Counted from the first letter of the stretch, positions 18,596 through 26,807 are shown. The stretch: DNA of 64,000 nucleotides from Loktanella sp. IMCC34160 (GCF_004145845.1 NZ_SELP01000001.1:496001-560000); one strand, 5' to 3'. A program made the numbers and translations. The notes: generated from the letters alone by a model not told the origin.

Positions 18596-18623
18596 GGGGC
18601 TGCCGAAAGGCGGCCCCTTTTCT
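18596..18623 (+). terminator. Terminator of groESL
   Basis: 9-bp stem GGGGCTGCC / GGCGGCCCC (one G-U) with a GAAA loop, followed by TTTTCT. Confidence 0.9.
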
Positions 18624-18677
18624 ATTGTGGGATCGGAACTGTCGACAAGGCACGCGGCCGCCCGGGTGGGCGTGGAA

Positions 18678-18730
18678 CACGCCCGCCTTGGGGGCGGGCG
18701 GGCGTGTGCCGGGCCGCTGCGCGACCCGGC
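18678..18730. repeat. Intergenic repeat R3 (double hairpin)
   Basis: CACGCCCGCC (18678-18687) pairs with GGCGGGCGTG (18697-18706), followed by GCCGGG-CCGCTGCGCGA-CCCGGC. The same two hairpins with near-identical GGGCGGGCGGGCGTGTGCCG occur at 55456-55508. It lies between convergent genes groEL and the zinc-ribbon gene. Confidence 0.75.
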
Positions 18731-18747
18731 GAGGCGATCTGCCAACC

Positions 18748-19071
18748 TCAGTCGAAGATATCTTCGATCCCGTCCCAGATTTCCTCGGCGATCTTGCCCC
18801 ACAGCCGGAACCCGTTGCGGGACTTTCGTTTCGCCTTGCGGGGGCGGTCCGGCGGGTCATGGGGCATGGACCGGGCCGGATGGGCCGGGGCCGACCGGTG
18901 TGCGGGAATCGATTTCCGGGCCGACGAGTCGTCTTTCCGCGGAATGCGCTTCAGGTCGTGCAGGGGCGCACCGCAGCTGGAACAGGCCAGTTCGTGCCGC
19001 ACCTTGCCGCGCAATTCCAGCACTGCGCGATTTCCGCAGTAGCAACAGGTCGCGATCTTGGTTACCGGCAC
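18748..19071 (-). CDS. Zinc-ribbon protein, function unknown
   Basis: A 107-residue protein with an N-terminal zinc ribbon: CCYCG (about 9-13) and CSSCG (about 30-34) give two knuckles. A basic, proline-rich middle and a short acidic tail (AEEIWDGIEDIFD) follow. No enzymatic motif is seen. The next gene upstream on the same strand, a TrmH-type methyltransferase, ends 17 nt away, so the two may be co-transcribed; a role linked to RNA or nucleic acid is only a guess. Confidence 0.75.
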   Translation of the reverse strand: MPVTKIATCCYCGNRAVLELRGKVRHELACSSCGAPLHDLKRIPRKDDSSARKSIPAHRSAPAHPARSMPHDPPDRPRKAKRKSRNGFRLWGKIAEEIWDGIEDIFD

Positions 19072-19087
19072 CGGCGCCTCCTATCCA

Positions 19088-19888
19088 TCAGCCTTTCGAT
19101 GCATATAGGGCGACCGCCGCCGCGTTCGAGACATTGAGCGACCCGAACCCGCCGGCAAAGTCGATCCGCACCAAGGCGTCACAGGTGGTCTTGGTCTTGT
19201 CGCGCAGCCCTGGCCCCTCGGCCCCAAGGACCAGCGCCACGGGCCGGTCGCGCTGCCCCTCGATCGCCTGTTCGATGGTCTGCTCTGCCTCGCCATCCAG
19301 ACCGAGCACGAGGTAGCCCATGTCCTTCAGCGCCTCCATCCCTTCGGCCAGATTGCGGATGCGCAGATAGGGTTGCCGTTCCAGCGCGCCGCTGGCGGTC
19401 TTGGCCAGTGCCCCGGTTTCGGGGGCCGAATGGCGCTGCACGCCGACGACAGCCAGGGCACCGAACACCTCGGCCGAGCGCAGGATCGCACCGACGTTAT
19501 GCGGGTCAGTCACCCGGTCCAGAAGGACGATCCGGGCCGGGCGGTCGCCCGCTGGGATCGCCACATCCTCCAGCCGCCCCCAATCCAGCGGCTTGACCTC
19601 GAGCGCGGCACCCTGATGGACGCTGTCGGCGGGGACGGGGGCCGCGAATTTGCGCGGGTCCGAGATCTCGGGCGTCATGCCGGAGGCGGCGATGGCATCG
19701 GCCAGTTTCGCCTCGGCGTTCAGGGTCACGACCAGCCGCAGCCGGGTCCGTGCGGGGTTCAACAGCGCGTCGCGCACCGCGTGCAGCCCGAACAGCCAGA
19801 CGGTTTCGGCGGCGGCCGCCCGCTTGGCCTGTTCCTTTTCGACGACCCACTTGGGTTTCTTCATGGCAAATGCGCCTTGTGATTTCAC
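19088..19888 (-). CDS. rlmB: TrmH-family (RlmB-like) RNA 2'-O-methyltransferase
   Basis: A 266-residue SPOUT methyltransferase of the TrmH family, probably 23S rRNA Gm2251 methyltransferase or a close paralogue. The N-terminal substrate-binding domain starts VWLFGLHAVRDALLNPARTR. The SpoU knot motifs are VLLDRVTDPHNVGAILRSAE, LVLGAEGPGLRD and IDFAGGFGSLNVSNAAAVAL. GTG 19888 has GGGGGA 4 nt upstream; ATG 19864 (MKKPKWVVEK) is the alternative. The following zinc-ribbon gene is likely in the same transcript. Confidence 0.88.
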   Translation of the reverse strand: MKSQGAFAMKKPKWVVEKEQAKRAAAAETVWLFGLHAVRDALLNPARTRLRLVVTLNAEAKLADAIAASGMTPEISDPRKFAAPVPADSVHQGAALEVKPLDWGRLEDVAIPAGDRPARIVLLDRVTDPHNVGAILRSAEVFGALAVVGVQRHSAPETGALAKTASGALERQPYLRIRNLAEGMEALKDMGYLVLGLDGEAEQTIEQAIEGQRDRPVALVLGAEGPGLRDKTKTTCDALVRIDFAGGFGSLNVSNAAAVALYASKG

Positions 19889-19957
19889 GGTTCCCCCTGA
19901 ATGCGACGGGCCGCGCCGGGGTGCAAGGGAAAGCCGGAAAAGGGGGTGAATTTCGCC

Positions 19958-19986
19958 TTGACGGGGCTACGTGCTGCGCATATTCA
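19958..19986 (+). promoter_or_regulatory. Probable tRNA-Tyr promoter
   Basis: TTGACG, a 17-nt spacer, then TATTCA, about 30 nt upstream of the mature tRNA 5' end. It is divergent from the TrmH-type gene. Confidence 0.55.
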
Positions 19987-20017
19987 GCCCCTCGCAACGG
20001 CCCTTCGGGCGCCGTTC

Positions 20018-20101
20018 GGGCGACGAGCTGCAAGGTGCGGCAGCGGACTGTAACTCCGCCGGGGAGACCCATGCCTGGTTCGATTCCAGGGTCGCCCACC
20101 A
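20018..20101 (+). tRNA. tRNA-Tyr (GTA)
   Basis: An 84-nt cloverleaf. The acceptor is GGGCGAC/GTCGCCC, the D-stem GCTG/CGGC (one G-U), the anticodon stem GCGGA/TCCGC with loop CTGTAAC (anticodon GTA), and the T-arm CCTGG-TTCGATT-CCAGG. The variable region is long (CGGGGAGACCCATG), as expected of bacterial class II tRNA-Tyr. CCA is encoded. Confidence 0.95.
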
Positions 20102-20160
20102 TCCCCCCCAAATTCAAAACGATGGTGATGCCGCGATTGCGCGGGCCGGGGTTGTTCGGC

Positions 20161-20673
20161 ATGGTTGCGCCCATGACCACGACCCGTCCCATGCTTCACC
20201 TGTTCTGTGGCAAGATCGCTGCGGGCAAGTCGACCCTTGCGGCGCGGATCGCAGCCGAGTCGGGGGCGGTCCTGATTTCCGAGGATCACTGGCTTGCCGC
20301 GCTTTACGGGGCCCAGATGACCAGCCTTGCCGATTATGTCCGTTGTTCCACCCGGCTTCAGGCGGCGATGGGGCCGCATGTGGCGGGGCTGCTGCGGGCC
20401 GGAGTCTCGGTTGTTCTCGATTTTCCGGCCAACACGCCGGGGCAGCGGGCATGGATGCGGCGGGTGCTGGACGACAGCGGGGCGGATCACCGGCTGCACC
20501 TGCTGACCCCGCCCGATGCGGTCTGTCTGGACCGGCTGCACGCCCGCAACGCGGCGGGCGACCACCCCTTTGCCGCGACCGAGGCGCAATTCGCGCAGGT
20601 GTCAAAGCACTTCAGCCCGCCCACGGAGGACGAAGGGTTCACCGTGGTGCCCCACGGGCCGGACCAGCGATAG
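20161..20673 (+). CDS. P-loop kinase-like ATPase (AAA_33 type)
   Basis: A 170-residue small P-loop protein. The Walker A motif is in FCGKIAAGKSTLA (about 15-27), and a DFPANTPGQRAWMR segment follows the usual second acidic strand (VVLDF). Such zeta-toxin/gluconate-kinase-like proteins phosphorylate small molecules, but the substrate is not readable; no antitoxin-like partner is adjacent. The start is uncertain: ATG 20161, 20173 and 20191 are all in frame and none has a strong ribosome-binding site. It lies 60 nt after tRNA-Tyr and could share its transcript. Confidence 0.7.
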   Translation: MVAPMTTTRPMLHLFCGKIAAGKSTLAARIAAESGAVLISEDHWLAALYGAQMTSLADYVRCSTRLQAAMGPHVAGLLRAGVSVVLDFPANTPGQRAWMRRVLDDSGADHRLHLLTPPDAVCLDRLHARNAAGDHPFAATEAQFAQVSKHFSPPTEDEGFTVVPHGPDQR

Positions 20674-20698
20674 CCCCCTTGGGTTAGAAAGCCGGACC

Positions 20699-21337
20699 CT
20701 AATATGAACCTCTGAGGTCTTCGTAGGAAACCATCGCATGGTCGCGATAGGCGGGTCGGGTTTGCAGGCGATCATAGTATTGACCGAGATTGGCTAGCGC
20801 CGGTCGCGACCAGTTCAGGCTATGGTATCTGTGCAGGATGTGTCCGCAGGCGATGTCGGCGAAAGTAAACCGCTCACCATCCAGCCACGGTCCATCGCCG
20901 ATGCGTTGGTCCAGCATCGCTGCCAGTGGGATCAGCCGTGCGGTCGCGTCGCGCAGGATGGCCGGATCGCGGGTGTCCGGGGACAGGCGAACATCATAGA
21001 CGAATACCTCCAGAACCGCCTCGGTGAAGGTGCCCTTGCCCCATTCGGCCCAAGTATCAAGAGGGGCCCTCCGGGCCGGGTCTGCGGGCCAGAACTCGTC
21101 GGACCCATAGCGCGCCGCGAGGTATCGCAGGATCGCGGCGCTTTCGAACAGGCAGAGGTCTCCGTCGATCAGAACGGGGACGCGGCCCATCGGGTTCATT
21201 TTCAGGTAATCACCGGTTCGGGTTGAGGCATGGCCATGGCCATAATCCTCCCGGTCATATTTCAGGCCCAGCTCGGCAATGGTCCACATCACGAGTTGAA
21301 CGCTGGAAGAATTGCGCCGACCGAGAACCTTGATCAT
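20699..21337 (-). CDS. Glutathione S-transferase family protein
   Basis: A 212-residue soluble GST. The thioredoxin-like N-domain (1-80) carries the candidate catalytic Ser in RRNSSSVQ, the cis-Pro segment GRVPVLIDG, and the glutathione-binding LFESAAILRYLA. The helical C-domain has FTFADIACGHILHRY with the conserved capping Asp. ATG 21337 was preferred because AGGTGA lies 5 nt upstream; GTG 21346 is possible. One sampled 60-nt line is 53% GC, lower than neighbours, a mild hint of a different origin. The substrate is unknown. Confidence 0.88.
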   Translation of the reverse strand: MIKVLGRRNSSSVQLVMWTIAELGLKYDREDYGHGHASTRTGDYLKMNPMGRVPVLIDGDLCLFESAAILRYLAARYGSDEFWPADPARRAPLDTWAEWGKGTFTEAVLEVFVYDVRLSPDTRDPAILRDATARLIPLAAMLDQRIGDGPWLDGERFTFADIACGHILHRYHSLNWSRPALANLGQYYDRLQTRPAYRDHAMVSYEDLRGSY

Positions 21338-21386
21338 CAACGTCACCTGTTGCCTGCATATGCCCCGTCAGGGCCGCCGATCCCTG

Positions 21387-21905
21387 CTAGGGGATCAGCA
21401 CCTCGTTCCGGTTGAACTGCGCGAAATCCATGGTGCCGTCGTCGAAATAGATCTCGACATAGACGCTTTCGACGCTGTCCGGCGGCAGGGTCACGTAGGG
21501 TAGGAAATTCACCATATCAGTGATCGAATTCGGGCTGGCCGTGTCCGCATAGCAGGGTTCCAGCGGAAAGACGGTTTCGGCAGGGGCGCCGTTCAGCCCG
21601 TAACGGACCTCCCACAGGCCGCAGCGCCAGGAGAGAAGATGGGTGAAATACAGCAGGTCCTGCCCCTCGTACAGCCGGACCGCGACCCAATTGCCCTTGG
21701 TCATGCCAAGGATCGGTTTGATTTCCACGGCAGTGGTGAATTTGCCGGTTGGCACCTGCGGTTCCGGTTCGCGGGCCGACAGATCGTCCAGCGCGGTTTC
21801 GGCGGCGGCGGGGGCAGCGGCCATAGTGTCCGGCGCCATGCCATCGGGCGCGGGCGTGATCCCCAGCGCGGTTCCGATCAGATAGGGCAGCATCAATTCC
21901 CACAT
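21387..21905 (-). CDS. Hypothetical protein, 172 residues
   Basis: Not recognised. A hydrophobic start (MWELMLPYLIGTALGITPAP) may be a membrane or signal segment. An Ala/Pro/Glu-rich linker (about 20-52) follows, then a compact domain with two cysteines (RCGLWEVRYGLNG ... LEPCYAD) that could form a disulphide. The end is rich in aromatic and acidic residues (VYVEIYFDDGTMDFAQF). ATG 21905 has AAGGA at 7 nt. It is probably an exported or membrane-attached protein. Divergent from the gene at 21993. Confidence 0.65.
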   Translation of the reverse strand: MWELMLPYLIGTALGITPAPDGMAPDTMAAAPAAAETALDDLSAREPEPQVPTGKFTTAVEIKPILGMTKGNWVAVRLYEGQDLLYFTHLLSWRCGLWEVRYGLNGAPAETVFPLEPCYADTASPNSITDMVNFLPYVTLPPDSVESVYVEIYFDDGTMDFAQFNRNEVLIP

Positions 21906-21992
21906 GGTCAAATCCTTCCTGTTATCGCGGCTTTCGCCGGGCAGGCCCCGGCCCTATAGTGGTCCCAAAATCAGTGCGGGTACGAGCAGACT

Positions 21993-22994
21993 ATGGCGCG
22001 AAAGAAAGCTTCTGGCCAGAATTTCAACATCATGGTGGTGGGGCAGGGCGGTCGCCTGCAATACGAGGCGCTGTTGTTTGCGGCCTCTTTGCGAGCGAAA
22101 TCGCCGGGGTTTTCGGGTCGGTTGATCGTGGCGGAACCGCAACCCGGCCCGCGCTGGATGAAAGACCCGCGCATCGCCGCGCCGGTCCGCGATGCGCTGG
22201 CGGATCTGGGGGCCGAGATTGTCCCCTTCGAGAACCGGCACTTCGGAGAGGTCTACCCCTATGGCAACAAGATCGAGGGGCTTGCGGCCCTTCCCGCCGG
22301 GGAACCTTTCGTCTTCTTCGACAGCGATACGCTGATCCTTGACGAGCTGACCGCGCTGCCCATTGATTTCAACCGCCCCGCCGCGTCGATGCGGCGCGAA
22401 GGCACCTGGCCCGAGGAAGAGCTGTACTGGCCGGGCTACACGGTTGTCTGGAAATCGCTTTACGACAAATTCGGACTGGAGTTTGAAAGCACGCTCGACC
22501 TGTCGCAACCCGATGAATACTGGCAGCGCTACCTCTATTTCAACGCGGGCTGGTTTTTCGGCGCGGACCCGGCGGTGTTCGGTCAGCGGTTCACCGATTG
22601 GGCGGTCGAGGTGCGCGACAACCGGCCCGAGGAACTGGCGGTGCAATCGCTGGACCCCTGGCTGGATCAGGTGGTGCTGCCGCTGGTCATCCATTCCTTC
22701 GGCGGTGGGCGGCCGGGCCCGGATCTTGCGGGCCTCGACGGCGACGTGACCTGCCACTACCGGATGTTCCCGCTGCTTTACGCCCGCGAAAGCGACAAGG
22801 TGGTTCAGGTGCTGGAAGAGGTCACCGCGCCGAACAGGATCAAGAAGGTGCTGAAGGGCTACGAGCCCATCAAGCGGATGGTGTATCAGGGCCGGGGGCA
22901 GAAGGTGCGGGCACTGTTCGACCAGAACGACCTGCCGCGCCCGGAAAAGAAGATCCGCAACAAGATCAAGGCCGAAGGGTTCTGGATGCGGTAG
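21993..22994 (+). CDS. Putative GT-A-like glycosyltransferase, function unknown
   Basis: A 333-residue cytoplasmic protein. FVFFDSDTLILDEL places an Asp-Ser-Asp (110-112), the DxD metal/nucleotide-sugar motif of GT-A enzymes, after an N-terminal Rossmann-like half (NIMVVGQGGRLQYEALLF). YLYFNAGWFFGADP resembles the acceptor-side motif of glycogenin-like transferases. The C-terminal ~60 residues are basic (KKVLKGYEPIKRM ... RPEKKIRNKIKAEGFWMR). No sugar-pathway neighbours are present, so the product cannot be guessed. Divergent from the gene at 21387-21905. Confidence 0.65.
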   Translation: MARKKASGQNFNIMVVGQGGRLQYEALLFAASLRAKSPGFSGRLIVAEPQPGPRWMKDPRIAAPVRDALADLGAEIVPFENRHFGEVYPYGNKIEGLAALPAGEPFVFFDSDTLILDELTALPIDFNRPAASMRREGTWPEEELYWPGYTVVWKSLYDKFGLEFESTLDLSQPDEYWQRYLYFNAGWFFGADPAVFGQRFTDWAVEVRDNRPEELAVQSLDPWLDQVVLPLVIHSFGGGRPGPDLAGLDGDVTCHYRMFPLLYARESDKVVQVLEEVTAPNRIKKVLKGYEPIKRMVYQGRGQKVRALFDQNDLPRPEKKIRNKIKAEGFWMR

Positions 22995-23069
22995 GGCGAT
23001 CCGGCCGGTGGCTTCAAAGGATACGCCCGCCCCAAGGGGCGAGCGAACACTGCTCCTCTTGCCGGGTGC
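22995..23069. other. Convergent spacer with GCCCC/GGGGC hairpin
   Basis: CGCCCGCCCCAAGGGGCGAGCG forms a short hairpin between two convergent genes. There is no clear U-run on either side. It may act as a weak bidirectional terminator. Confidence 0.35.
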
Positions 23070-23759
23070 CTACTCTGCCGTATCAGCGTCGAGCGTGCCG
23101 GTCTTGAACAAAAGGCCCGCCGCGACGGCGCCGATAATCGGGGCGACGATAAACAGCCACAGTTGGGCAAGCGCGGTGCCGCCCGCAAAGAGAGCCGGAC
23201 CGACGGATCGCGCTGGGTTCACCGACACGCCGGTCACGTTGATGCCGACCAGATGGATCACCACCAATGCCAGACCAATTGCCAGTCCGGCCATGGCAGC
23301 CGGTGCGCCCTTGGCGGTCGCCCCCAAGATGACGACCATGAACAGGAAGGTGGCGACAACCTCGAACACAAAGGCAGACAGGGTGCCATATTCGCCCAGA
23401 TAACCCGGCCCCCAGCCGTTCTGGCCAAGGCCGTTGGCAGCAACGGAATAGTCCGCCTTGCCGGTCATGATCAGCATCAGCACGAGCGCTGCGGCGATGG
23501 CGCCTGCGACTTGCGCGATGATGTAACGGACGGCTTCGGCCATGGTCATTCTGCCCGCGGCGACCGCGCCCAGGGATACTGCGGGGTTGATATGGCAGCC
23601 CGAAACGGGGCCGATGGCATAGGCCATCCCGACAAGCGCCAGCCCGAAGGCAAAGCTGATACCGGCAAGCCCGATGTCCGCGCCGCCGATGACCGCAGCC
23701 CCACACCCAAACAGCACGAGCGTGAACGTGCCGATGAATTCCGCGACTTGTTTCTTCAT
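23070..23759 (-). CDS. aqpZ: Aquaporin Z
   Basis: A 229-residue major intrinsic protein, an inner-membrane water channel. Six transmembrane helices and the two half-helices with NPA motifs are visible: GCHINPAVSLG (NPA at 58-60) and GVSVNPARSVGPALF. The Arg following the second NPA is the selectivity-filter Arg; a water-type, not glycerol-type, filter is likely from the AqpZ-like context. AAGGGAC lies upstream of ATG 23759. It stands alone and is divergent from the DegQ-type gene. Confidence 0.95.
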   Translation of the reverse strand: MKKQVAEFIGTFTLVLFGCGAAVIGGADIGLAGISFAFGLALVGMAYAIGPVSGCHINPAVSLGAVAAGRMTMAEAVRYIIAQVAGAIAAALVLMLIMTGKADYSVAANGLGQNGWGPGYLGEYGTLSAFVFEVVATFLFMVVILGATAKGAPAAMAGLAIGLALVVIHLVGINVTGVSVNPARSVGPALFAGGTALAQLWLFIVAPIIGAVAAGLLFKTGTLDADTAE

Positions 23760-23962
23760 GGTTTGTCCCTTCCGAAGATTTCCCTGCCAGAGTGGCGGGA
23801 TGCGCGGCCACCGTCAGAGGGAAAAATCCGCAGGCAACGTCATCCGGGCGCGGCCGGAGGAGCGATTGGGGCGTGGCGCACAGCTTGCAACCTTGGGCCT
23901 TCCCCTTGATTTCCCGACCCTTCGGGCCTTTGTTGTGGGCAGGTAACCCGGAGGGCGGTACG

Positions 23963-25369
23963 ATGCGCAGGCTTTGGATTTTCGTGGTGGCGGCGTTTCT
24001 GGCCCTGCCGGTGCAGGCGCAGGACCGGGTGCCGGGATCGCTGGCCGAGGTGCAGCTGTCCTTTGCACCGATCGTGCGCGAGGCGGGCCCGGCGGTGGTC
24101 AATATCTACGCCCGGCGCGTGGTCCGCAGCCAAAGCCCCTTCGCCGATGACCCCTTCTTTTCCCAGCTGTTTCAGGTGGAACCGCGTGAGAGGGTGCAAA
24201 ACTCGCTCGGGTCTGGCGTGATTGTCAGTTCGGACGGGATCGTGGTGTCGAACAACCATGTGGTCGGTAATGCCGATGAAATCCGGGTCGTGCTGTCGGA
24301 TCGGCGGGAATATTCGGGCCGGGTTCTGCTCTCGGACCCGGAAACCGACCTTGCGATTATCCAGTTGAACGATGCGCGCGACCTGCCCGCGCTGGAATTC
24401 GCCAATTCCGACCGGGCCGAGGTGGGCGATCTGGTGCTGGCCATCGGCAACCCCTTCGGCATCGGCCAGACCGTTTCCAGCGGCATCGTGTCCGGGCTGG
24501 CCCGGTCGGGCGGCGAGATGGACCGGGGCCGGGGCTATTTCATCCAGACCGACGCGCCGATCAACCCCGGCAATTCCGGGGGTGCGCTGGTGGATATGCA
24601 GGGGCGGCTTCTGGGCATCAACACCTCGATCCTGACCCGGTCGGGCGGGTCGAACGGGATCGGTTTCGCGATCCCCGCCAATCTGGTGGCGCAATATGTG
24701 GCGCAGGCGCAGGCCGGGGCCACGGAACTGGAACAACCCTGGGCGGGGCTGGTGGTGCAGACGGTGGACGCGGGCCTTGCCGAGGCGCTGGGCATCGACC
24801 CGCCGCAGGGGATCATCATCAACGACATGCATCCCGACAGCCCATTCGGCGACGCGGGCCTGCGGGTAGGGGATGTGATCATCGCGCTGGGCGGGCTGCC
24901 GGTGGATACGGCGCAGGAGCTGAATTTCCGGATGAAGACGCTGGGTGTCGGGGCGATCACTGATGTGACCATCGTACGGCGCGGGCGCGAAAGGGTCCGG
25001 GCGCTGGAACTGGTCGCGGCGCCTGCGCAGCCCGCGCCCCCCGCCCCGCCGCCCGCCGCCGACCCGGACCCCTCTGCCGGGACCATCACCGGCACCGACA
25101 CCCCGTTCGACCGGCTGGAGGTCGCGCCGATCACCGACCGGCTGCGCGCCCGGCTGGGGCTGCCGCGCGATCTGTCGGGGGTTCTGGTGACCGATGCGCC
25201 GGGGCGGCGGGGGCAATTCCGCGAGGGCGATATCTTTCTGTCGCTCAATGAAACCGCCACACCGGATGTGCCCAGCCTGATGCGGGCGATCCGCGACGGC
25301 GGCAACAGCTGGCGGGTGGAATACCTGCGAAACGGCCGCCGGTCGGTCCTGTTTCTGCGCAGCTTCTGA
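23963..25369 (+). CDS. degQ: Periplasmic DegQ/Do-like serine protease
   Basis: A 468-residue HtrA-family protease for periplasmic quality control. The signal peptide (MRRLWIFVVAAFLALPVQAQ) ends near residue 20. The trypsin-like domain keeps the triad His99 (SNNHVV), Asp129 (ETDLAI) and Ser205 (GNSGG). PDZ1 covers about 265-350 and PDZ2 about 385-465, separated by a Pro/Ala linker. GGAGGG lies 7 nt upstream of ATG 23963, so the longer frame to 23792 is not used. No membrane anchor other than the signal peptide. Followed by repeat R1. Confidence 0.92.
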   Translation: MRRLWIFVVAAFLALPVQAQDRVPGSLAEVQLSFAPIVREAGPAVVNIYARRVVRSQSPFADDPFFSQLFQVEPRERVQNSLGSGVIVSSDGIVVSNNHVVGNADEIRVVLSDRREYSGRVLLSDPETDLAIIQLNDARDLPALEFANSDRAEVGDLVLAIGNPFGIGQTVSSGIVSGLARSGGEMDRGRGYFIQTDAPINPGNSGGALVDMQGRLLGINTSILTRSGGSNGIGFAIPANLVAQYVAQAQAGATELEQPWAGLVVQTVDAGLAEALGIDPPQGIIINDMHPDSPFGDAGLRVGDVIIALGGLPVDTAQELNFRMKTLGVGAITDVTIVRRGRERVRALELVAAPAQPAPPAPPPAADPDPSAGTITGTDTPFDRLEVAPITDRLRARLGLPRDLSGVLVTDAPGRRGQFREGDIFLSLNETATPDVPSLMRAIRDGGNSWRVEYLRNGRRSVLFLRSF

Positions 25370-25377
25370 TCCTGTAC

Positions 25378-25577
25378 GGTGGGCCAAGACCCACCCTACC
25401 CGGGGGCGCTTCGCCCCCCACCAGATCGTTCATGACCCCCCGAGGATATTTTGAACCCAAAGGAGAAGGGACGCTGAGCCCAGCCCCCTTCTTTGGGTCA
25501 ATAAATATCCCGGGGTGAATGGCCCGGAACGGGCCAGAGGGGCAGAGCCCCTGATGTAAGGTGGGTCTTGACCCACC
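25378..25577 (+). repeat. Intergenic mosaic repeat R1, complete copy
   Basis: Order of parts: GGTGGG-N6-CCCACC (25378-25395); GGGGGCGCTTCGCCCCC; a long imperfect hairpin from GAGGATATT (25442) to AATATCCCGGGG (25515), with arms ACCCAAAGGAGAAGGG and CCCCCTTCTTTGGGT around ACGCTGAGCCCAG; ATGGCCCGGAACGGGCCA; GGGGCAGAGCCCC; and GGTGGGTC-TT-GACCCACC (25560-25577). It matches 61228-61412 and, inverted, 1-123. It lies between convergent genes. Confidence 0.9.
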
Positions 25578-25601
25578 GCCCCCTGAAGTCGACCGATACC
25601 T

Positions 25602-26489
25602 CTACTTGTAGATCGCGGCGTAGCGGGGGGCGAAGAACTGGACAAATGTCCGGACTTCGGGCCGCCGGTAGGCTTCGGGCGAAATCATGATTTCGTGCTG
25701 GGCGGACAATTCCTCGACCGGTGGAAAACAGGGGATAAGCTCGGGCAGGCTTTCGGCCATCCGCAGGTTCACGATGCCCAATCCGCGGCCGGAACTTATG
25801 GCCGCATGGGCCAATTCGATTTCGTGGAAGGTCGCCAGAATTTGTTCGGGGGCCACCCGCGCCACCAGCCAATCATGCAGCGCATTGCTGATATCCTCGC
25901 GGACGAACGTCACGAACCGATGACCGGCCAAATCGTCGGACGACACGGGCAGGCCGTATCTGTCCGCATAGGATTTTGACCCGAAAAGGGTGAACTGCGC
26001 AGTGCTGATCTTGCGCCGGATCAGGTCGGGGTGCTGCGGTGACCGCGATATCCGCATGGCCACATCCGCCTCTCCCTTCATCAGGTCGAGGACGGCGCTG
26101 CTGGAGATAAACCTGAATTCAATCTCGGGGTGCACTTCGGCGAAGTCGTTGAAGATCTCGACGACCCGCGCGGACATATTCGCGGAAAAGAAGGTCAGCC
26201 GGATGGGCCGGGCGGCGGCAAGATCCGAGGCCGTGTCGCGCAGGGTGTTTGCCGCGGCTTCGACCGCCTCGGCCTTTGGCAGCAGGGCCAGCCCGTGCTG
26301 GGTCGGCCTGAACCCGCGGGTGTCCCGGTCGAACAGCGTCAGGCCCAACTCGTGCTCGAGCGCGTCAATCCGCCGGGCCACGGTCGGTTGCGCCATGCCC
26401 AGAACCTTGGACGCAGCAAGGGTCGAGCCGGACCGGCAGACCGCCAGGAAGACCCGCAGATCGGACCAATTGTTGAATTGGCTCTTCAT
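25602..26489 (-). CDS. LysR-family transcriptional regulator
   Basis: A 295-residue LysR-type regulator. The HTH (about 6-65) contains LRVFLAVCRSGSTLAASKVL and QPTVARRIDALEHELG. The effector domain includes EIEFRFISSSAVLDLMKGEADVAMRI, resembling the branch that regulates neighbouring divergent genes. ATG 26489 was chosen because the HTH begins right after it; the frame is open for a further ~155 codons upstream, but that stretch has no domain and overlaps the divergent gene. Divergent from a 74-residue protein 93 nt away. Confidence 0.9.
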   Translation of the reverse strand: MKSQFNNWSDLRVFLAVCRSGSTLAASKVLGMAQPTVARRIDALEHELGLTLFDRDTRGFRPTQHGLALLPKAEAVEAAANTLRDTASDLAAARPIRLTFFSANMSARVVEIFNDFAEVHPEIEFRFISSSAVLDLMKGEADVAMRISRSPQHPDLIRRKISTAQFTLFGSKSYADRYGLPVSSDDLAGHRFVTFVREDISNALHDWLVARVAPEQILATFHEIELAHAAISSGRGLGIVNLRMAESLPELIPCFPPVEELSAQHEIMISPEAYRRPEVRTFVQFFAPRYAAIYK

Positions 26490-26582
26490 TTTTGTAGAGC
26501 AACACAACTTTGCAGCGGATACCAGCATATTCGGGGCGGGCGTAGGCTTTGAAGGGTCAACCGAACACCGGAGGAGATGAAA

Positions 26583-26807
26583 ATGGCCTTTCTGGATATC
26601 GCCCGCAGCCCGATCCCGTCCTTTCACCTGACCGACCTGATCCGCCGGCCGGCCGGGTGGGTCGCCGACTGGTTTCGCCCCGCAGCTGTCGAAGACAACC
26701 GAGAACGCCGGGATTTCATCCGCGACATGATCGACGCCAACCCCGATGCCTTTGCCAGCGAATATGACGTGCAACAGATGATGAGCCATTTCCCCGGCCA
26801 TTTCTGA
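26583..26807 (+). CDS. Small protein, 74 residues, function unknown
   Basis: It starts at ATG 26583 with GGAGGAG ending 6 nt upstream; ATG 26577 is too close to that site. The sequence is MAFLDIARSPIPSFHLTDLI then a Trp/Arg segment (RRPAGWVADWFRP), an acidic/basic helix (VEDNRERRDFIRDMIDANPD) and a C-terminal MSHFPGHF. No membrane segment is obvious; the Arg/Trp patch and helix resemble small DUF1127-type stress proteins, but I am not sure of membership. Divergent from the LysR gene, so it is probably that regulator's target. Confidence 0.65.
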   Translation: MAFLDIARSPIPSFHLTDLIRRPAGWVADWFRPAAVEDNRERRDFIRDMIDANPDAFASEYDVQQMMSHFPGHF

